Source of the DNA: RGIG9060 sp052173655
GTDB taxonomy: Bacteria; Spirochaetota; Spirochaetia; Treponematales; Treponemataceae
Direction of reading: 5' to 3'
Length of the DNA stretch: 64,000 nucleotides
NCBI GenBank assembly: GCA_052173655.1
Contig: JBQMYD010000005.1
Coordinates: 62,001 to 126,000 of the forward strand
Under the pieces are notes generated by a model, which was not told where the DNA came from, searched no databases, and was given only the letters and a program-made list of their open reading frames with translations. Below, piece by piece: positions 52,089 through 60,825 of this stretch; within the stretch, counting starts at the first letter, position 1; each line of letters opens with the position of its first letter. The position numbers and the translations under genes were made by a program.

Positions 52089-52117
52089 TGGACAAATTGC
52101 AAAAAGCGTTTTATAAT
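52089..52117 (+). promoter_or_regulatory. predicted promoter of the ECF transporter operon
   Basis: TGGACA (52089-52094), a 17-nt spacer and a perfect TATAAT (52112-52117), about 36 nt before the ecfA1 ATG. No Shine-Dalgarno sequence or recognised riboswitch lies in the leader. Confidence 0.7.
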
Positions 52118-52153
52118 CTAGGTTAATTCAACTCAAAACATGCAATAAAATAA

Positions 52154-52990
52154 ATGACAGAACAAACTATACAAGCCGAAAATATAACCTACTCATACTC
52201 TGATGAAAGCAACTTTCCGGCTGTAAAAGACGTAAGTTTTTCTGCAAAAAAAGGAGAGCTGATTGCTTTTGTCGGTTGCAACGGAAGCGGTAAGACAACT
52301 TTTGCAAGGCTTTTTAACGGACTTTTAAAACTGCAACAAGGAAAACTAAATGTTGCAGGTTTTGATTTAAGTGATCACAAGCATTTATGGGAACTGCATA
52401 AACATTGCGGTATGATATTTCAAAATCCGGAAAATCAATTTGTTTCTCCGCTTATTGAAGAAGATACTTCATTTGCACTTGAAAATTATGATTGGCCGGC
52501 AGAAGAAATTCCGCATTTGGTAAAAAATGCTTTAGAGCAAATAGGATTAGCCGGTTATGAAAAAAAATCAACTTTTATGCTCTCCGGCGGACAAAAACAA
52601 AAACTTGCAATTGCAGGAATACTGGTAATAAATCCTCAAATTATCATTTTTGACGAATCAACCTCTATGCTTGATCCTCAGGGGAAAAAAAATGTCATGG
52701 ATTTAATTTTAAGTTTACACCGTAAAAGAAACAAAACTCTCATCATAATTACACATTCTATGAAAGAAGCAGCGTTTGCCGACAGAATCGTAGTTTTTAA
52801 GGAAGGCAGAATTATTGCAGACGGTAAACCACATGATATTTTTCAGGACAATAAAATAATGAATTCAGCCGGATTGGAACCTCCGTTAAGCGTAAAATTT
52901 TACCTTGATCTAAAGAAAAAAGGTATCGTACTGAAGAATTGCCCCTTAAATGAAGAAGAATTGACGGAGATGCTATGCACATTGATGTAA
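52154..52990 (+). CDS. ecfA1: ECF transporter ATPase EcfA1
   Basis: 278 residues. ABC ATPase of an energy-coupling-factor importer. Walker A FVGCNGSGKTTFARLFNG, Q-loop MIFQNPENQFVSPLIEEDTSFALEN, signature LSGGQKQKLAIAGIL, Walker B IIFDESTSMLDPQGK, switch His IIITHSMKEAA. The QNPENQ Q-helix segment is the EcfA mark. It overlaps ecfA2 by 16 nt. No Shine-Dalgarno sequence. Confidence 0.93.
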   Translation: MTEQTIQAENITYSYSDESNFPAVKDVSFSAKKGELIAFVGCNGSGKTTFARLFNGLLKLQQGKLNVAGFDLSDHKHLWELHKHCGMIFQNPENQFVSPLIEEDTSFALENYDWPAEEIPHLVKNALEQIGLAGYEKKSTFMLSGGQKQKLAIAGILVINPQIIIFDESTSMLDPQGKKNVMDLILSLHRKRNKTLIIITHSMKEAAFADRIVVFKEGRIIADGKPHDIFQDNKIMNSAGLEPPLSVKFYLDLKKKGIVLKNCPLNEEELTEMLCTLM

Positions 52991-53826
52991 AAGACATTTC
53001 TTTTTCATACTTAAAAAACAGCGAATTTGAAACAAAAGCACTACAAAACGTCAGCATACAAATAAAAAAAGGCGAATTTTTGGGAATTATGGGAACAACC
53101 GGAAGCGGAAAAACGACTTTTTTAAATTGCATTGCAGGTTTTATAAAACAAGATAAGGGAATTATCGAATATAAACAAACTGAAAACAGCCTTGAAAAAA
53201 ATACTGCTAAATGCAAAATCGGATTTATATTTCAATATCCTGAACATCAGCTTTTTGAGTCAACGGTTTTTTCAGATATTGCATTCGGACTAAAAAAATA
53301 TAAACTTAATCCACAACAAATAAAGGAAAAAGTTTACAGTGCAATGAACCGGGCAGGTTTACCGCCGGAAATTTTTTCACAACGCTTTCCATATTCATTA
53401 TCAGGAGGAGAAAAACGAAAAGTTGCAATTGCAGGAGTTTTGGTATCCGAACCTGATATACTTTTACTTGACGAACCTACAGCAGGGTTAGATCCCGCCT
53501 CGTGTAAAAATATCCTACAATACATAAAAAATGTAAATAAGCAGGGAAAAACTATTGTTATGATTTCGCATTCCCCGGATTGTCTTGCAGAATATTGTAC
53601 ACGTATAGCCGTATTTAAAAACGGTCGTATCGTGAAAATCGGGACACCATACAAAATTTTTACAGATTCAAATTTATTGCAAGAAAGCGGAATAGAACCG
53701 TCAAGCCCTGTAAAAATCGTACAATCCTTTGCAGCCAGAGGAATAAATATAACAGCACAAATACGGTATAAAAAACTGTTTGATGAAGTTTTCTCTCGCA
53801 TAAAAGAAAAGGAAAAACAGCTATGA
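52975..53826 (+). CDS. ecfA2: ECF transporter ATPase EcfA2
   Basis: 283 residues. Partner ATPase: MGTTGSGKTTFLNCIAGF, FIFQYPEHQLFESTVFSDIAFGLKK, LSGGEKRKVAIAGVL, LLLDEPTAGLDPASCK, VMISHSPDCLAEYC. QYPEHQLFE is typical of EcfA2. GGAG 5 nt before ATG; overlaps ecfT by 4 nt. Confidence 0.94.
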   Translation: MHIDVKDISFSYLKNSEFETKALQNVSIQIKKGEFLGIMGTTGSGKTTFLNCIAGFIKQDKGIIEYKQTENSLEKNTAKCKIGFIFQYPEHQLFESTVFSDIAFGLKKYKLNPQQIKEKVYSAMNRAGLPPEIFSQRFPYSLSGGEKRKVAIAGVLVSEPDILLLDEPTAGLDPASCKNILQYIKNVNKQGKTIVMISHSPDCLAEYCTRIAVFKNGRIVKIGTPYKIFTDSNLLQESGIEPSSPVKIVQSFAARGINITAQIRYKKLFDEVFSRIKEKEKQL

Positions 53827-54611
53827 ATTACGTACACATCGGAACATTTTACGGCGGAAATTCTTTTGTTCACAAATTAACTGCACAAACAAAAATTATA
53901 TTCGAAATTTTGTTTATAGTATCAGCTGTTTGCACAAAAACACTAATCGGTTTTGCAGTTTTATTAATCCCCATATTCATTTTGATTTTTCTTTCAAACA
54001 CATCTGTAAAACTTTTGCTTAAAAGTTTAAAAAACATATTGATATTTTTATGCATGATTTTTGTACTGAATGCACTTTTTTTTGGGGGAAATAGAACTAT
54101 TTGGCATTTTGGAATTATCAATATCACTCAAGATGGAATTTTACAAGGATTAAAAATTTCATGCCGCATTATAGATATTGTATTACTATCCTTAATTATA
54201 CATACGACTACAGCTCCAAAAAAAATAACTGATGCTTTTTGCCGATTCTTGTATCCGTTACGTATTTTTAAAATTCCAATTGAAACTTTTGCTCTTATGA
54301 TAAATATAGCAGTTCAATTTATACCGATAATACTCGACGAAGCTGAAAAAATCATCAGAGCACAAAAGATACGCACTGAATTTTCATATAAAAAAATATT
54401 TTCATATAATGCAAAGAATGTTATTCCTCTGATTTTGCCTGTTTTTTTGGCATCGTTTCAAAGGGCAGACGAATTAGCAACAGCTATGGAATCAAGAGGA
54501 TATAAAGGAGAGAGAAACCGAAAAATTCCATCAGAAAAAAAATCTGTGTACGATTACGTTGTTATGATTTTTTCGCTTATGTTTTGTACAATTGCAGTAC
54601 TTTTTTTTTGA
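53823..54611 (+). CDS. ecfT: ECF transporter transmembrane component EcfT
   Basis: 262 residues with about five or six helices. N-terminal HIGTFYGGNSFVHKLTAQTKI; coupling helices with the two Ala-Arg-type motifs, IIRAQKIRTEF and ATAMESRGYKGERNR, that contact EcfA1/A2. Translationally coupled to ecfA2. Confidence 0.92.
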   Translation: MNYVHIGTFYGGNSFVHKLTAQTKIIFEILFIVSAVCTKTLIGFAVLLIPIFILIFLSNTSVKLLLKSLKNILIFLCMIFVLNALFFGGNRTIWHFGIINITQDGILQGLKISCRIIDIVLLSLIIHTTTAPKKITDAFCRFLYPLRIFKIPIETFALMINIAVQFIPIILDEAEKIIRAQKIRTEFSYKKIFSYNAKNVIPLILPVFLASFQRADELATAMESRGYKGERNRKIPSEKKSVYDYVVMIFSLMFCTIAVLFF

Positions 54612-54725
54612 CTGCTATGTAAAATTTTGCCGGTAAGGAATTAAAGCTGTAAAACGGTAATACAGCTAAATTATAAAAAAAGTGTACAATAATTATTTTG
54701 CACTACAATTAAACAGGAGGAGATT

Positions 54726-55253
54726 ATGTCTTTTATAAAAAGAACTGTCTTTGCTGCCGTATGTATAGCACTTTGTGTTGTGCTTCCTATGGCTTTTCAT
54801 GCTATTCCGGGTGGAGGAAGTGTTTTCTTACCCATGCATATTCCCGTATTTTTATGCGGCTTAATCTGCGGCTGGCCTTTTGGGCTTGCTTGTGCTCTTG
54901 CAGGACCGCTATTGTCCAGTTTATTAACGGGAATGCCGCCTATAGCATACTTACCTAAAATGCTGTGTGAACTGGCAGTATATGGCCTGGCAAGCGGTAT
55001 ATTATTCAAAATTATCCGCACAAAAAATATCTTTACTGACCTTTACGTAAGCCTTGTATGTTCCATGCTTTTGGGACGTGTTGTTGCCGGGGTGCTAAGT
55101 GCATTGATTTTCGCACACGGTAAGTACTCTATGGCAGCTTGGACAACAGCTTATTTTGTAAAATCGTTTCCGGGAATTATAATTCAATTGGCTTTAATTC
55201 CTGCTATCGTTTTTGCATTGGAAAAATCTAAACTGATTCCAAAACGCTATTAA
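54726..55253 (+). CDS. ECF transporter substrate-binding S component
   Basis: 175 residues, about six helices, ECF S-component fold: SFIKRTVFAAVCIALCVVLPMAFHAIPGGGSVFLPMHIPVFLCGLICGWPFG in pieces (N-terminal helix with a coupling motif, then GGGSVFLPMHIPVFLCG), SSLLTGMPPIAYLPKMLCEL. It is not BioY, ThiT or RibU by obvious motif; the ligand is unknown. It lies 114 nt past ecfT with a strong AGGAGGAG ribosome site, and a small hairpin (GCTGTA...TACAGC, 54646-54666) sits in the gap. Confidence 0.85.
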   Translation: MSFIKRTVFAAVCIALCVVLPMAFHAIPGGGSVFLPMHIPVFLCGLICGWPFGLACALAGPLLSSLLTGMPPIAYLPKMLCELAVYGLASGILFKIIRTKNIFTDLYVSLVCSMLLGRVVAGVLSALIFAHGKYSMAAWTTAYFVKSFPGIIIQLALIPAIVFALEKSKLIPKRY

Positions 55254-55307
55254 ACAAAAAAAACGATCTGCTTTCGTTATTTTTAATTGTTTTAAGGAAG
55301 TACAATT

Positions 55308-55904
55308 ATGGACAAAGAAAAAGTTAAAGAATTTTTTAACAATCGTGCAGACAATTGGGATGAAGGAAGAAAATCAAATACGGAAGTCATAGAAAAAATC
55401 TTAGACTATGCGGATATAAAATCCGGCTGTTCCGTTTTGGACGTTGCCTGCGGTACCGGAGTTTTATTTCCGTACTGTATTGAACGCAATGTTTCTTCAA
55501 TTACAGCCGTAGACATATCGGAAAAAATGTGTGAACATGCTGCAAAAAAATTTACAGATGAACGCATAAAAGTCATATGTGCCGATATAATAGATTCAAA
55601 GATTGACATTCCAAAAGCCGATAGATGCATAGTGTTCAACGCTTTTCCTCATTTAGGAGAAGTAAGAGAATCTCTTAGAGCACTATGCTCTTATCTTTGT
55701 CCGGAAGGAATTTTAACGATTGCTCATGCAGGAAACAGTGAATCGATCAATAAACACCACATGGAAAAAGCTTCTTTAGTTTCAGAATCTTTACCATTGG
55801 CAAAAGATTTGGCAAAAATCTTTGAAGAATACGCACATATCCTGCATATAATCGAAACTGAAAACCTATATGTTGTTTCAGGACGGATAAAAAGCACTAC
55901 ATAG
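55308..55904 (+). CDS. class I SAM-dependent methyltransferase
   Basis: 198 residues. Motif I VLDVACGTGVLFPYC, motif II ITAVDISEKMCEHA, acidic VICADIID, IVFNAFPHLGEVRESLRALCSYLCPEGILTIAHAG. N-terminal VKEFFNNRADNWDEG is the start typical of small-molecule methyltransferases. It follows the ECF S component by 54 nt, with TAAGGAAG upstream; it may modify the imported compound. Confidence 0.85.
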   Translation: MDKEKVKEFFNNRADNWDEGRKSNTEVIEKILDYADIKSGCSVLDVACGTGVLFPYCIERNVSSITAVDISEKMCEHAAKKFTDERIKVICADIIDSKIDIPKADRCIVFNAFPHLGEVRESLRALCSYLCPEGILTIAHAGNSESINKHHMEKASLVSESLPLAKDLAKIFEEYAHILHIIETENLYVVSGRIKSTT

Positions 55905-56010
55905 CAGCATCTACTTAGATGTACAAAAAAATAAAAATTTTCTCTTTAATTTATAAAAAGATAATCAGGATTTGTCTGTTTTTTTTTAGCGGATTTTTTC
56001 CAAAGTTTTC

Positions 56011-56040
56011 TTTACAAATTCAAAATTGTCGTGCTAACAT
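56011..56040 (+). promoter_or_regulatory. predicted extended -10 promoter of nudC
   Basis: TTTACA (56011-56016), an 18-nt spacer and TAACAT (56035-56040) preceded by TGC, an extended -10. The nudC ATG follows 6 nt later, so the message may be leaderless. Confidence 0.45.
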
Positions 56041-56046
56041 ATACTT

Positions 56047-56838
56047 ATGCCGATGATAACAAATTTACAAAGCGAACTAATGCCGTTGCACTACATTTTT
56101 TGTAATTACTCAGTTTTAGTTGTTAATTCTGATGAATTGGAACTACCTTCAGATAAGGTTGTAAAAAAGTGCTTTGAACATCAAGTTGTGATAGACTGGT
56201 TTGGAGAACCCGAATATCAGTATACTGCCATTGCACTTGAAGACGATTGTCCTGCACCTGCAGGCTGTAAGTGGATTTCAATACGCTCTTTATTTGAAAA
56301 ACAAAATTCGGAAAAAACTCAAGTCAGATGTGCGGCTAGAGCTCATTCAATTCTAAAATGGAGAAAAAAACGCAGATATTGTTCAAAGTGCGGCACGTTA
56401 ATGAAAGATGATAAATTTGAAACTGCACGCACCTGTCCAAAATGCAGTTCAAAATTATATCCAAGCGTAACCCCTGCTATGATTGTATTGGTTGAAAAAG
56501 GCGATGAAATTCTACTTGCCCGTCATGTTGAACGTAACAACGATGTTTACACTTGCCTTGCAGGTTTTATCGAAGCCGGAGAAAGTGCAGAACAAGCTGT
56601 TATCCGTGAAATAAAAGAAGAAGTTGGAATAGAAATCGAAAACATCAGATACATCACAAGCCAGGCTTGGCCTTTCCCGGATCAATTAATGATAGCATTT
56701 AAAGCCGACTATAAATCCGGAAAAATAACCATACAGGAAGGCGAGATTGAAGATGCTCGCTGGTTTAAAAAAACGGAACTACCTGCCATTCCGAAAGAGG
56801 GTTCAGTAGCTTACGCTTTGATTACAGGAGCTATCTAG
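56047..56838 (+). CDS. nudC: NAD(+) diphosphatase / NAD-decapping NudC
   Basis: 263 residues. N-terminal domain, zinc ribbon (CSKCGTLMKDDKF ... CPKCSSKLYP), then a Nudix box GFIEAGESAEQAVIREIKEEVGI. The NADH-pyrophosphatase motif is SQAWPFPDQLM; the usual SQPWPFPxS has Pro where Ala stands here. It cleaves NADH or the NAD cap of RNA. No ribosome site is seen. A Met two codons later is also possible. Confidence 0.9.
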   Translation: MPMITNLQSELMPLHYIFCNYSVLVVNSDELELPSDKVVKKCFEHQVVIDWFGEPEYQYTAIALEDDCPAPAGCKWISIRSLFEKQNSEKTQVRCAARAHSILKWRKKRRYCSKCGTLMKDDKFETARTCPKCSSKLYPSVTPAMIVLVEKGDEILLARHVERNNDVYTCLAGFIEAGESAEQAVIREIKEEVGIEIENIRYITSQAWPFPDQLMIAFKADYKSGKITIQEGEIEDARWFKKTELPAIPKEGSVAYALITGAI

Positions 56839-56865
56839 CAACGGATTATAAAAATCCTATTCCTA

Positions 56866-57969
56866 TTACAGATTATCAAAAAAACCCTTTGCCTTTAGAA
56901 GCTCTGCATTTAGTATGCCGCCCATAGCAGCACCTCGTTTTGTATTATGGCTTAAAGCCACGAATTTTACATCAAAAACATTGCAGTTTCTGAGCCTGCC
57001 TATCACGCAAGCCATACCTTTTTCAGTTTCACGATCACGGCGAGGTTGAGGTCTATTTTCCTCATGACGAACAACAATAGGATGAACAGGTGCACTAGGC
57101 AAATTCAATTCTTGGGGAACTGAAGAAAAATCTTCCCAAACTTTTTCTATTTGTTCAACAGTAGGTTTTTTATTTTCCGGCAAATCAAATTCAAGCGAAA
57201 TACAAGCTGTATGCCCATCGATTACAGGAACTCTTGTACAAGTCGATGAAACCTGTGGCAGTGTAGCATTTTCGATTTTTCCGTTCTTTACCGAACCTAA
57301 AATTTTTAAACACTCTTTTTCAGTTTTTTCTTCTTCACCACCGATAAAAGGAACAATATTATCTATCATGTCGAACGAGGCAACACCCGGATAACCTGCA
57401 CCGCTGGTTGCCTGTAAAGTCGTTACAATCATTCTTTTTACGGGATAGCCTGCCTGTTGTAATGCAAAAATCGGCATCATATATGTTTGCAAAGAACAAT
57501 TCGGTTTTACAGCAATGAAACCCTTATCCCAACCCCTATGTTTTTTTTGTTCGCCAATAACATCAAGATGAGCATAATTTATTTCAGGAATCAGCATCGG
57601 CACATCCTCTGTCCATCTGTTTGCACTGGCATTTGAAACTACAGGAATTCCTTTAGCAGCATAGGCTGATTCTAAGACTTTTATTTCATCTTTGCCCATT
57701 TCCAAAGCACTAAAAACAAATTTACATTTTCCTACTGCAAGATTTACATCATTTGCATCTTGAACAGTAAGATTTGCCACCCCTGAAGGAATATCAGAAC
57801 CAATAAGCCAACGCGAACTTACAGCATCTTTATAAAGCTTACCGGCACTTCTTGGACTGGCAGCTACGTAAGTAACTTCAAACCAAGGATGATTTTCCAA
57901 AAGTTTGATATATCTTTGCCCAACCATTCCGGTTGCCCCTAAAACACCAACTTTAATTTTTTCCGACAT
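56866..57969 (-). CDS. asd: aspartate-semialdehyde dehydrogenase, archaeal/fungal type
   Basis: 367 residues. It reduces aspartyl phosphate to the semialdehyde for lysine, threonine, methionine and cell-wall precursors. Seen: VGVLGATGMVGQRYIKLLENHPWFEV, VSNASANRW, catalytic VKPNCSLQTYMMP, ATSGAGYPGVASFDMIDNIVPFIGGEEEKTEKECLKILG. The PNCS catalytic block and EEEKTEKE segment belong to the archaeal/fungal branch, not the usual bacterial GNC branch. GGAGGC precedes the ATG. It follows dapA by 30 nt. Confidence 0.93.
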   Translation of the reverse strand: MSEKIKVGVLGATGMVGQRYIKLLENHPWFEVTYVAASPRSAGKLYKDAVSSRWLIGSDIPSGVANLTVQDANDVNLAVGKCKFVFSALEMGKDEIKVLESAYAAKGIPVVSNASANRWTEDVPMLIPEINYAHLDVIGEQKKHRGWDKGFIAVKPNCSLQTYMMPIFALQQAGYPVKRMIVTTLQATSGAGYPGVASFDMIDNIVPFIGGEEEKTEKECLKILGSVKNGKIENATLPQVSSTCTRVPVIDGHTACISLEFDLPENKKPTVEQIEKVWEDFSSVPQELNLPSAPVHPIVVRHEENRPQPRRDRETEKGMACVIGRLRNCNVFDVKFVALSHNTKRGAAMGGILNAELLKAKGFFDNL

Positions 57970-57999
57970 AATGCCTCCAAATTATTGAAGTAATATTTT

Positions 58000-58923
58000 T
58001 TACAAATTGCACTCTTTAAGAGCTTTTTCAATTATTTTCTTTGCTTCATCGGTAACTTCAACCAATGGAAGCCTAAGTCCGCCCGCCGGCAAACCTTTTA
58101 AATTCATTGCATATTTTATAGAAGTAGGATTTCCGTCTACAAAGGCTGCCTTAAAAAAAGGTAAAAGTCTGTAATGAATTTTTCTAGCACCTTCGATATC
58201 TCCCGACAAAGCCTTTGAAACCATTTGAGCAATAATAGATGGAGCCAAATTTGAAACTACAGAAATAACGCCGTCTCCTCCGGCAGCAATAAGTGGAAGA
58301 GTAAGACTGTCATCCCCACATAAAACTGAAAAATCTTTATTTTTACTGCAAATAACGGAAATTACATCCATCATCTGGCTTATATTCCCACTCGCTTCCT
58401 TTACGCCTGCAATATTTGGAAGTTCTGCAATACGCTCAAGTAAAGAAGTTTCGATATTTTTTCCGGTTCTGCCTTGAATGTTGTATACAATGATAGGAAT
58501 TCCAATTTTAGAAACCGCTTCAAAATGCCTAAAAATCCCTTCATCGGAAGGCTTGTTGTAGTAAGGAGTTACAACCAAAGCGTAGTCTGCTCCCATATCC
58601 TTTGCCCTTTGAACATATTGAACGGCATCTACAGTATAGTTTGAACTTGCACCCAAAATTACAGGAATTCGTTTAGGGGTCCCTTGAAGTGCAAGTTTTT
58701 CTCTATATGACTTTACTTCGGAAATAACGATTTTTATCAATTCGATTTCTTCAGAATCTTCTTCCAAAGTGGGAGTTTCTCCGGTAGTTCCCAACGGAAC
58801 AAGCCCGTCTATTCCACTTTCAAGCTGAATACGAATTAATTTACGCCAGCCTTCGTAATCAACTTCTCCATTTGCAAACATCGGTGTAACAAGAGCCGTA
58901 AAAGCTCCTTGCAGTTTAGCCAT
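58000..58923 (-). CDS. dapA: 4-hydroxy-tetrahydrodipicolinate synthase
   Basis: 307 residues. It condenses pyruvate with aspartate semialdehyde. TIM barrel: GAFTALVTPMFANGEVDY, GLVPLGTTGETPTLEEDSE, YALVVTPYYNKPSDEGIFRHF, YNIQGRTGKNIE and catalytic Lys in IAGVKEASGN. GGAGGGGCTGAT ribosome site. It forms a dapA-asd operon making lysine-pathway precursors. Confidence 0.96.
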   Translation of the reverse strand: MAKLQGAFTALVTPMFANGEVDYEGWRKLIRIQLESGIDGLVPLGTTGETPTLEEDSEEIELIKIVISEVKSYREKLALQGTPKRIPVILGASSNYTVDAVQYVQRAKDMGADYALVVTPYYNKPSDEGIFRHFEAVSKIGIPIIVYNIQGRTGKNIETSLLERIAELPNIAGVKEASGNISQMMDVISVICSKNKDFSVLCGDDSLTLPLIAAGGDGVISVVSNLAPSIIAQMVSKALSGDIEGARKIHYRLLPFFKAAFVDGNPTSIKYAMNLKGLPAGGLRLPLVEVTDEAKKIIEKALKECNL

Positions 58924-58990
58924 ATCAGCCCCTCCTGTATTTCCCGATTATCTCACTTTGCAAATTTTTTTTCAATAACAAAAATAAAAG

Positions 58991-59781
58991 TTACTTTTTA
59001 CCGATCAAAAGCATGGAACCCGAAAGTAAAAGAAGTTTTGCATCTTTTTGTGTTATAAAAAGCCCTTGTGCAGTATTTATAAGTTCAACTTTTTCATACC
59101 CTTGCTTTTTTAAGTTTTCAACAAAGCAATTCATATCACCGTATCTTGAAGGAGACATTAAATCGTGAATAACAAATGTTCCACCTTTTTTTAAGACTCG
59201 CAGAGTTTCCACAATAATTTTTGTTTATCGACAGAAACTACATTGTGATATACATAGTTGCTTGTAACCGCATCAAAAGTTTCATCTTCAAATTCAAGCT
59301 TTACGGCATCTCCTTTTTCAAACGAAACATTTGTTACCCCCTCTAAAGCGGCATTTTTTTCACAAAGATTTTTACTGAAAGAAGAATATTCTTTACCCCA
59401 TCTGTCAACTCCAACTATAGTACCCTGCGGATTTTTCTTTGCACATGCAATCGTAAGAGCTCCGCTTCCGCAACCTACATCAAGAGCTTTGCCTCCATTC
59501 GGAACTGTAACATAAGAAGCAACCCCTTGAATAATTTTTTTTGAAATCTGTTTTTTCCCGTCATAGGAAAAAGCCTTGTATGCCAAGATACTCCATATTG
59601 AAATTGATAGAAAAAACAAAAACATCAAACTAAGCAAAACTACAACAACATAGAGTGCCACAGATGTAAATAATATTCCAAACAAGACAGCACAAACCGA
59701 ACAAAGCAAAGAAAGTACACAACACACAATTATCATTTGTTTTGGAACCCAATTTTTGTAATTAACTTTTTCTAAAGTCAT
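58991..59781 (-). pseudogene. membrane-anchored class I SAM methyltransferase, frameshifted
   Basis: Two reading frames make one protein. 59191-59781 encodes a leader, two membrane helices (MIIVCCVLSLLCSVCAVL; VVVLLSLMFLFFLSI) and the SAM core (ALDVGCGSGALTIACA, GVDRWG, FDAVTSNYVYHNVVSVDKQK). The next frame, 58991-59212, continues (ETLRVLKKGGTFVIHDLMSPSRYGD ... LSGSMLLIGKK). One extra A in the A5 tract at 59218-59222 would restore a single gene of about 263 codons. Ribosome site GGGGTGAAAA is intact, and both halves look conserved, so the break is recent, variable, or a sequencing error. Confidence 0.85.
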
Positions 59782-60039
59782 TTTTCACCCCTTACCGATA
59801 GATTATTTGCAACTGCAAATTAATATTTTTATCCAATATTTTTACGGATTCATTATAAAAAAATATTTTTAACATGTAAACAATACTGATAAAATTTAAA
59901 CATAATGTAAAAATATTTTGTATCGATTTTATAGCAATTATCAACTTAGAAAATTAGAAAAAAATGAATCAAAATAATGAACTAAGTACTTTCTAAAAAA
60001 TTAGAATTGCCGTATTATATTTTAAAAGGGGTAAATCTT

Positions 60040-60810
60040 ATGGAAAACGAAGAAACCATTATAGGAAAAATTCTATATGAAGATAAAGAACACAAATTCA
60101 TTTGGCTCGGTTCAGAAGAAAAATACAGAAAGGGTGCAGTTCAAACCATGCAATATCTTATAATTGATAATGGCAGGGGTGTTTTACTGGATCCGGGAGG
60201 AGTTCATTTATTTGCTAAAGTAGTTACTGCCGTAAGTCAGTTTATATCTGTAGACAAAATAGATACTATCTTTTTTTCACACCAAGACCCGGACGTATCT
60301 TCGGGAATTGCTTTATGGCTGGGCATTACAAATGCAAAAGTTTATATCTCATCACTGTGGGTTCGTTTTGTACCTCACTTTGGTATCGTGGATATTTCAA
60401 GAATTACATCCATTCCGGACAAGGGAATGAGCATTTCTCTTCCTTCCGGTGCAAAAATGCAATGTATTCCATCGCATTTTATGCACTCGCCGGGAAATTT
60501 CGGTTTGTACGATGAACGTTCAAGAATTTTATTCAGCGGAGACATTGGAGCTGCTGTTTTTGATGAAGATAATGAAACCGATTTTGTTGGAGATTTTAGC
60601 AAACATATACCTTTTATCGAGGGCTTCCATTCTCGCTACATGACATCAAACAAAATTGTAAGATATTGGGCGGAGTATGTAAGAAGACTAAACCCCAGCA
60701 TGATAGCACCACAACACGGAGCGATTTACAAAGGAGAAAACGTAAACAATTTTCTAAATTGGATTTCAAATTTGCAATGCGGCATCGACATTATTGAAAA
60801 ACTTTTTTAA
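60040..60810 (+). CDS. ODP-like di-iron oxygen/iron sensor (metallo-beta-lactamase fold)
   Basis: About 256 residues. Flavodiiron-type metallo-beta-lactamase domain without a flavodoxin part: QYLIIDNGRGVLLDPGG, metal motif FFSHQDPDVSSGIALWL, CIPSHFMHSPGNFGLYD, RILFSGDIGAAVFD and IAPQHGAIYKG. The HQDPDV form, not HxExDH, fits the ODP group, in which a T. denticola member senses oxygen and iron and signals through a soluble chemoreceptor. The next gene is such a receptor. Start at 60040 with AAAGGGGTAAAT upstream; the earlier TTG is unlikely. Confidence 0.88.
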   Translation: MENEETIIGKILYEDKEHKFIWLGSEEKYRKGAVQTMQYLIIDNGRGVLLDPGGVHLFAKVVTAVSQFISVDKIDTIFFSHQDPDVSSGIALWLGITNAKVYISSLWVRFVPHFGIVDISRITSIPDKGMSISLPSGAKMQCIPSHFMHSPGNFGLYDERSRILFSGDIGAAVFDEDNETDFVGDFSKHIPFIEGFHSRYMTSNKIVRYWAEYVRRLNPSMIAPQHGAIYKGENVNNFLNWISNLQCGIDIIEKLF

Positions 60811-60825
60811 AAATCGGAGCAAACA

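Noticed and set aside
54612..54725. Riboswitch in front of the ECF S component
   Set aside because: Only a 6-bp hairpin is present; no cobalamin, TPP, FMN, preQ1 or folate blocks were recognised.
58924..59000. Possible lysine riboswitch before dapA
   Set aside because: The leader is under 70 nt and lacks the conserved lysine-riboswitch blocks.
59190..59235. Programmed frameshift in the methyltransferase
   Set aside because: No slippery heptamer with a downstream pseudoknot or internal Shine-Dalgarno sequence was seen; a simple indel is likelier.
59782..60039. Hidden gene in the gap before the ODP gene
   Set aside because: Extremely AT-rich with many stops in all frames; nothing but possible promoter sequence.
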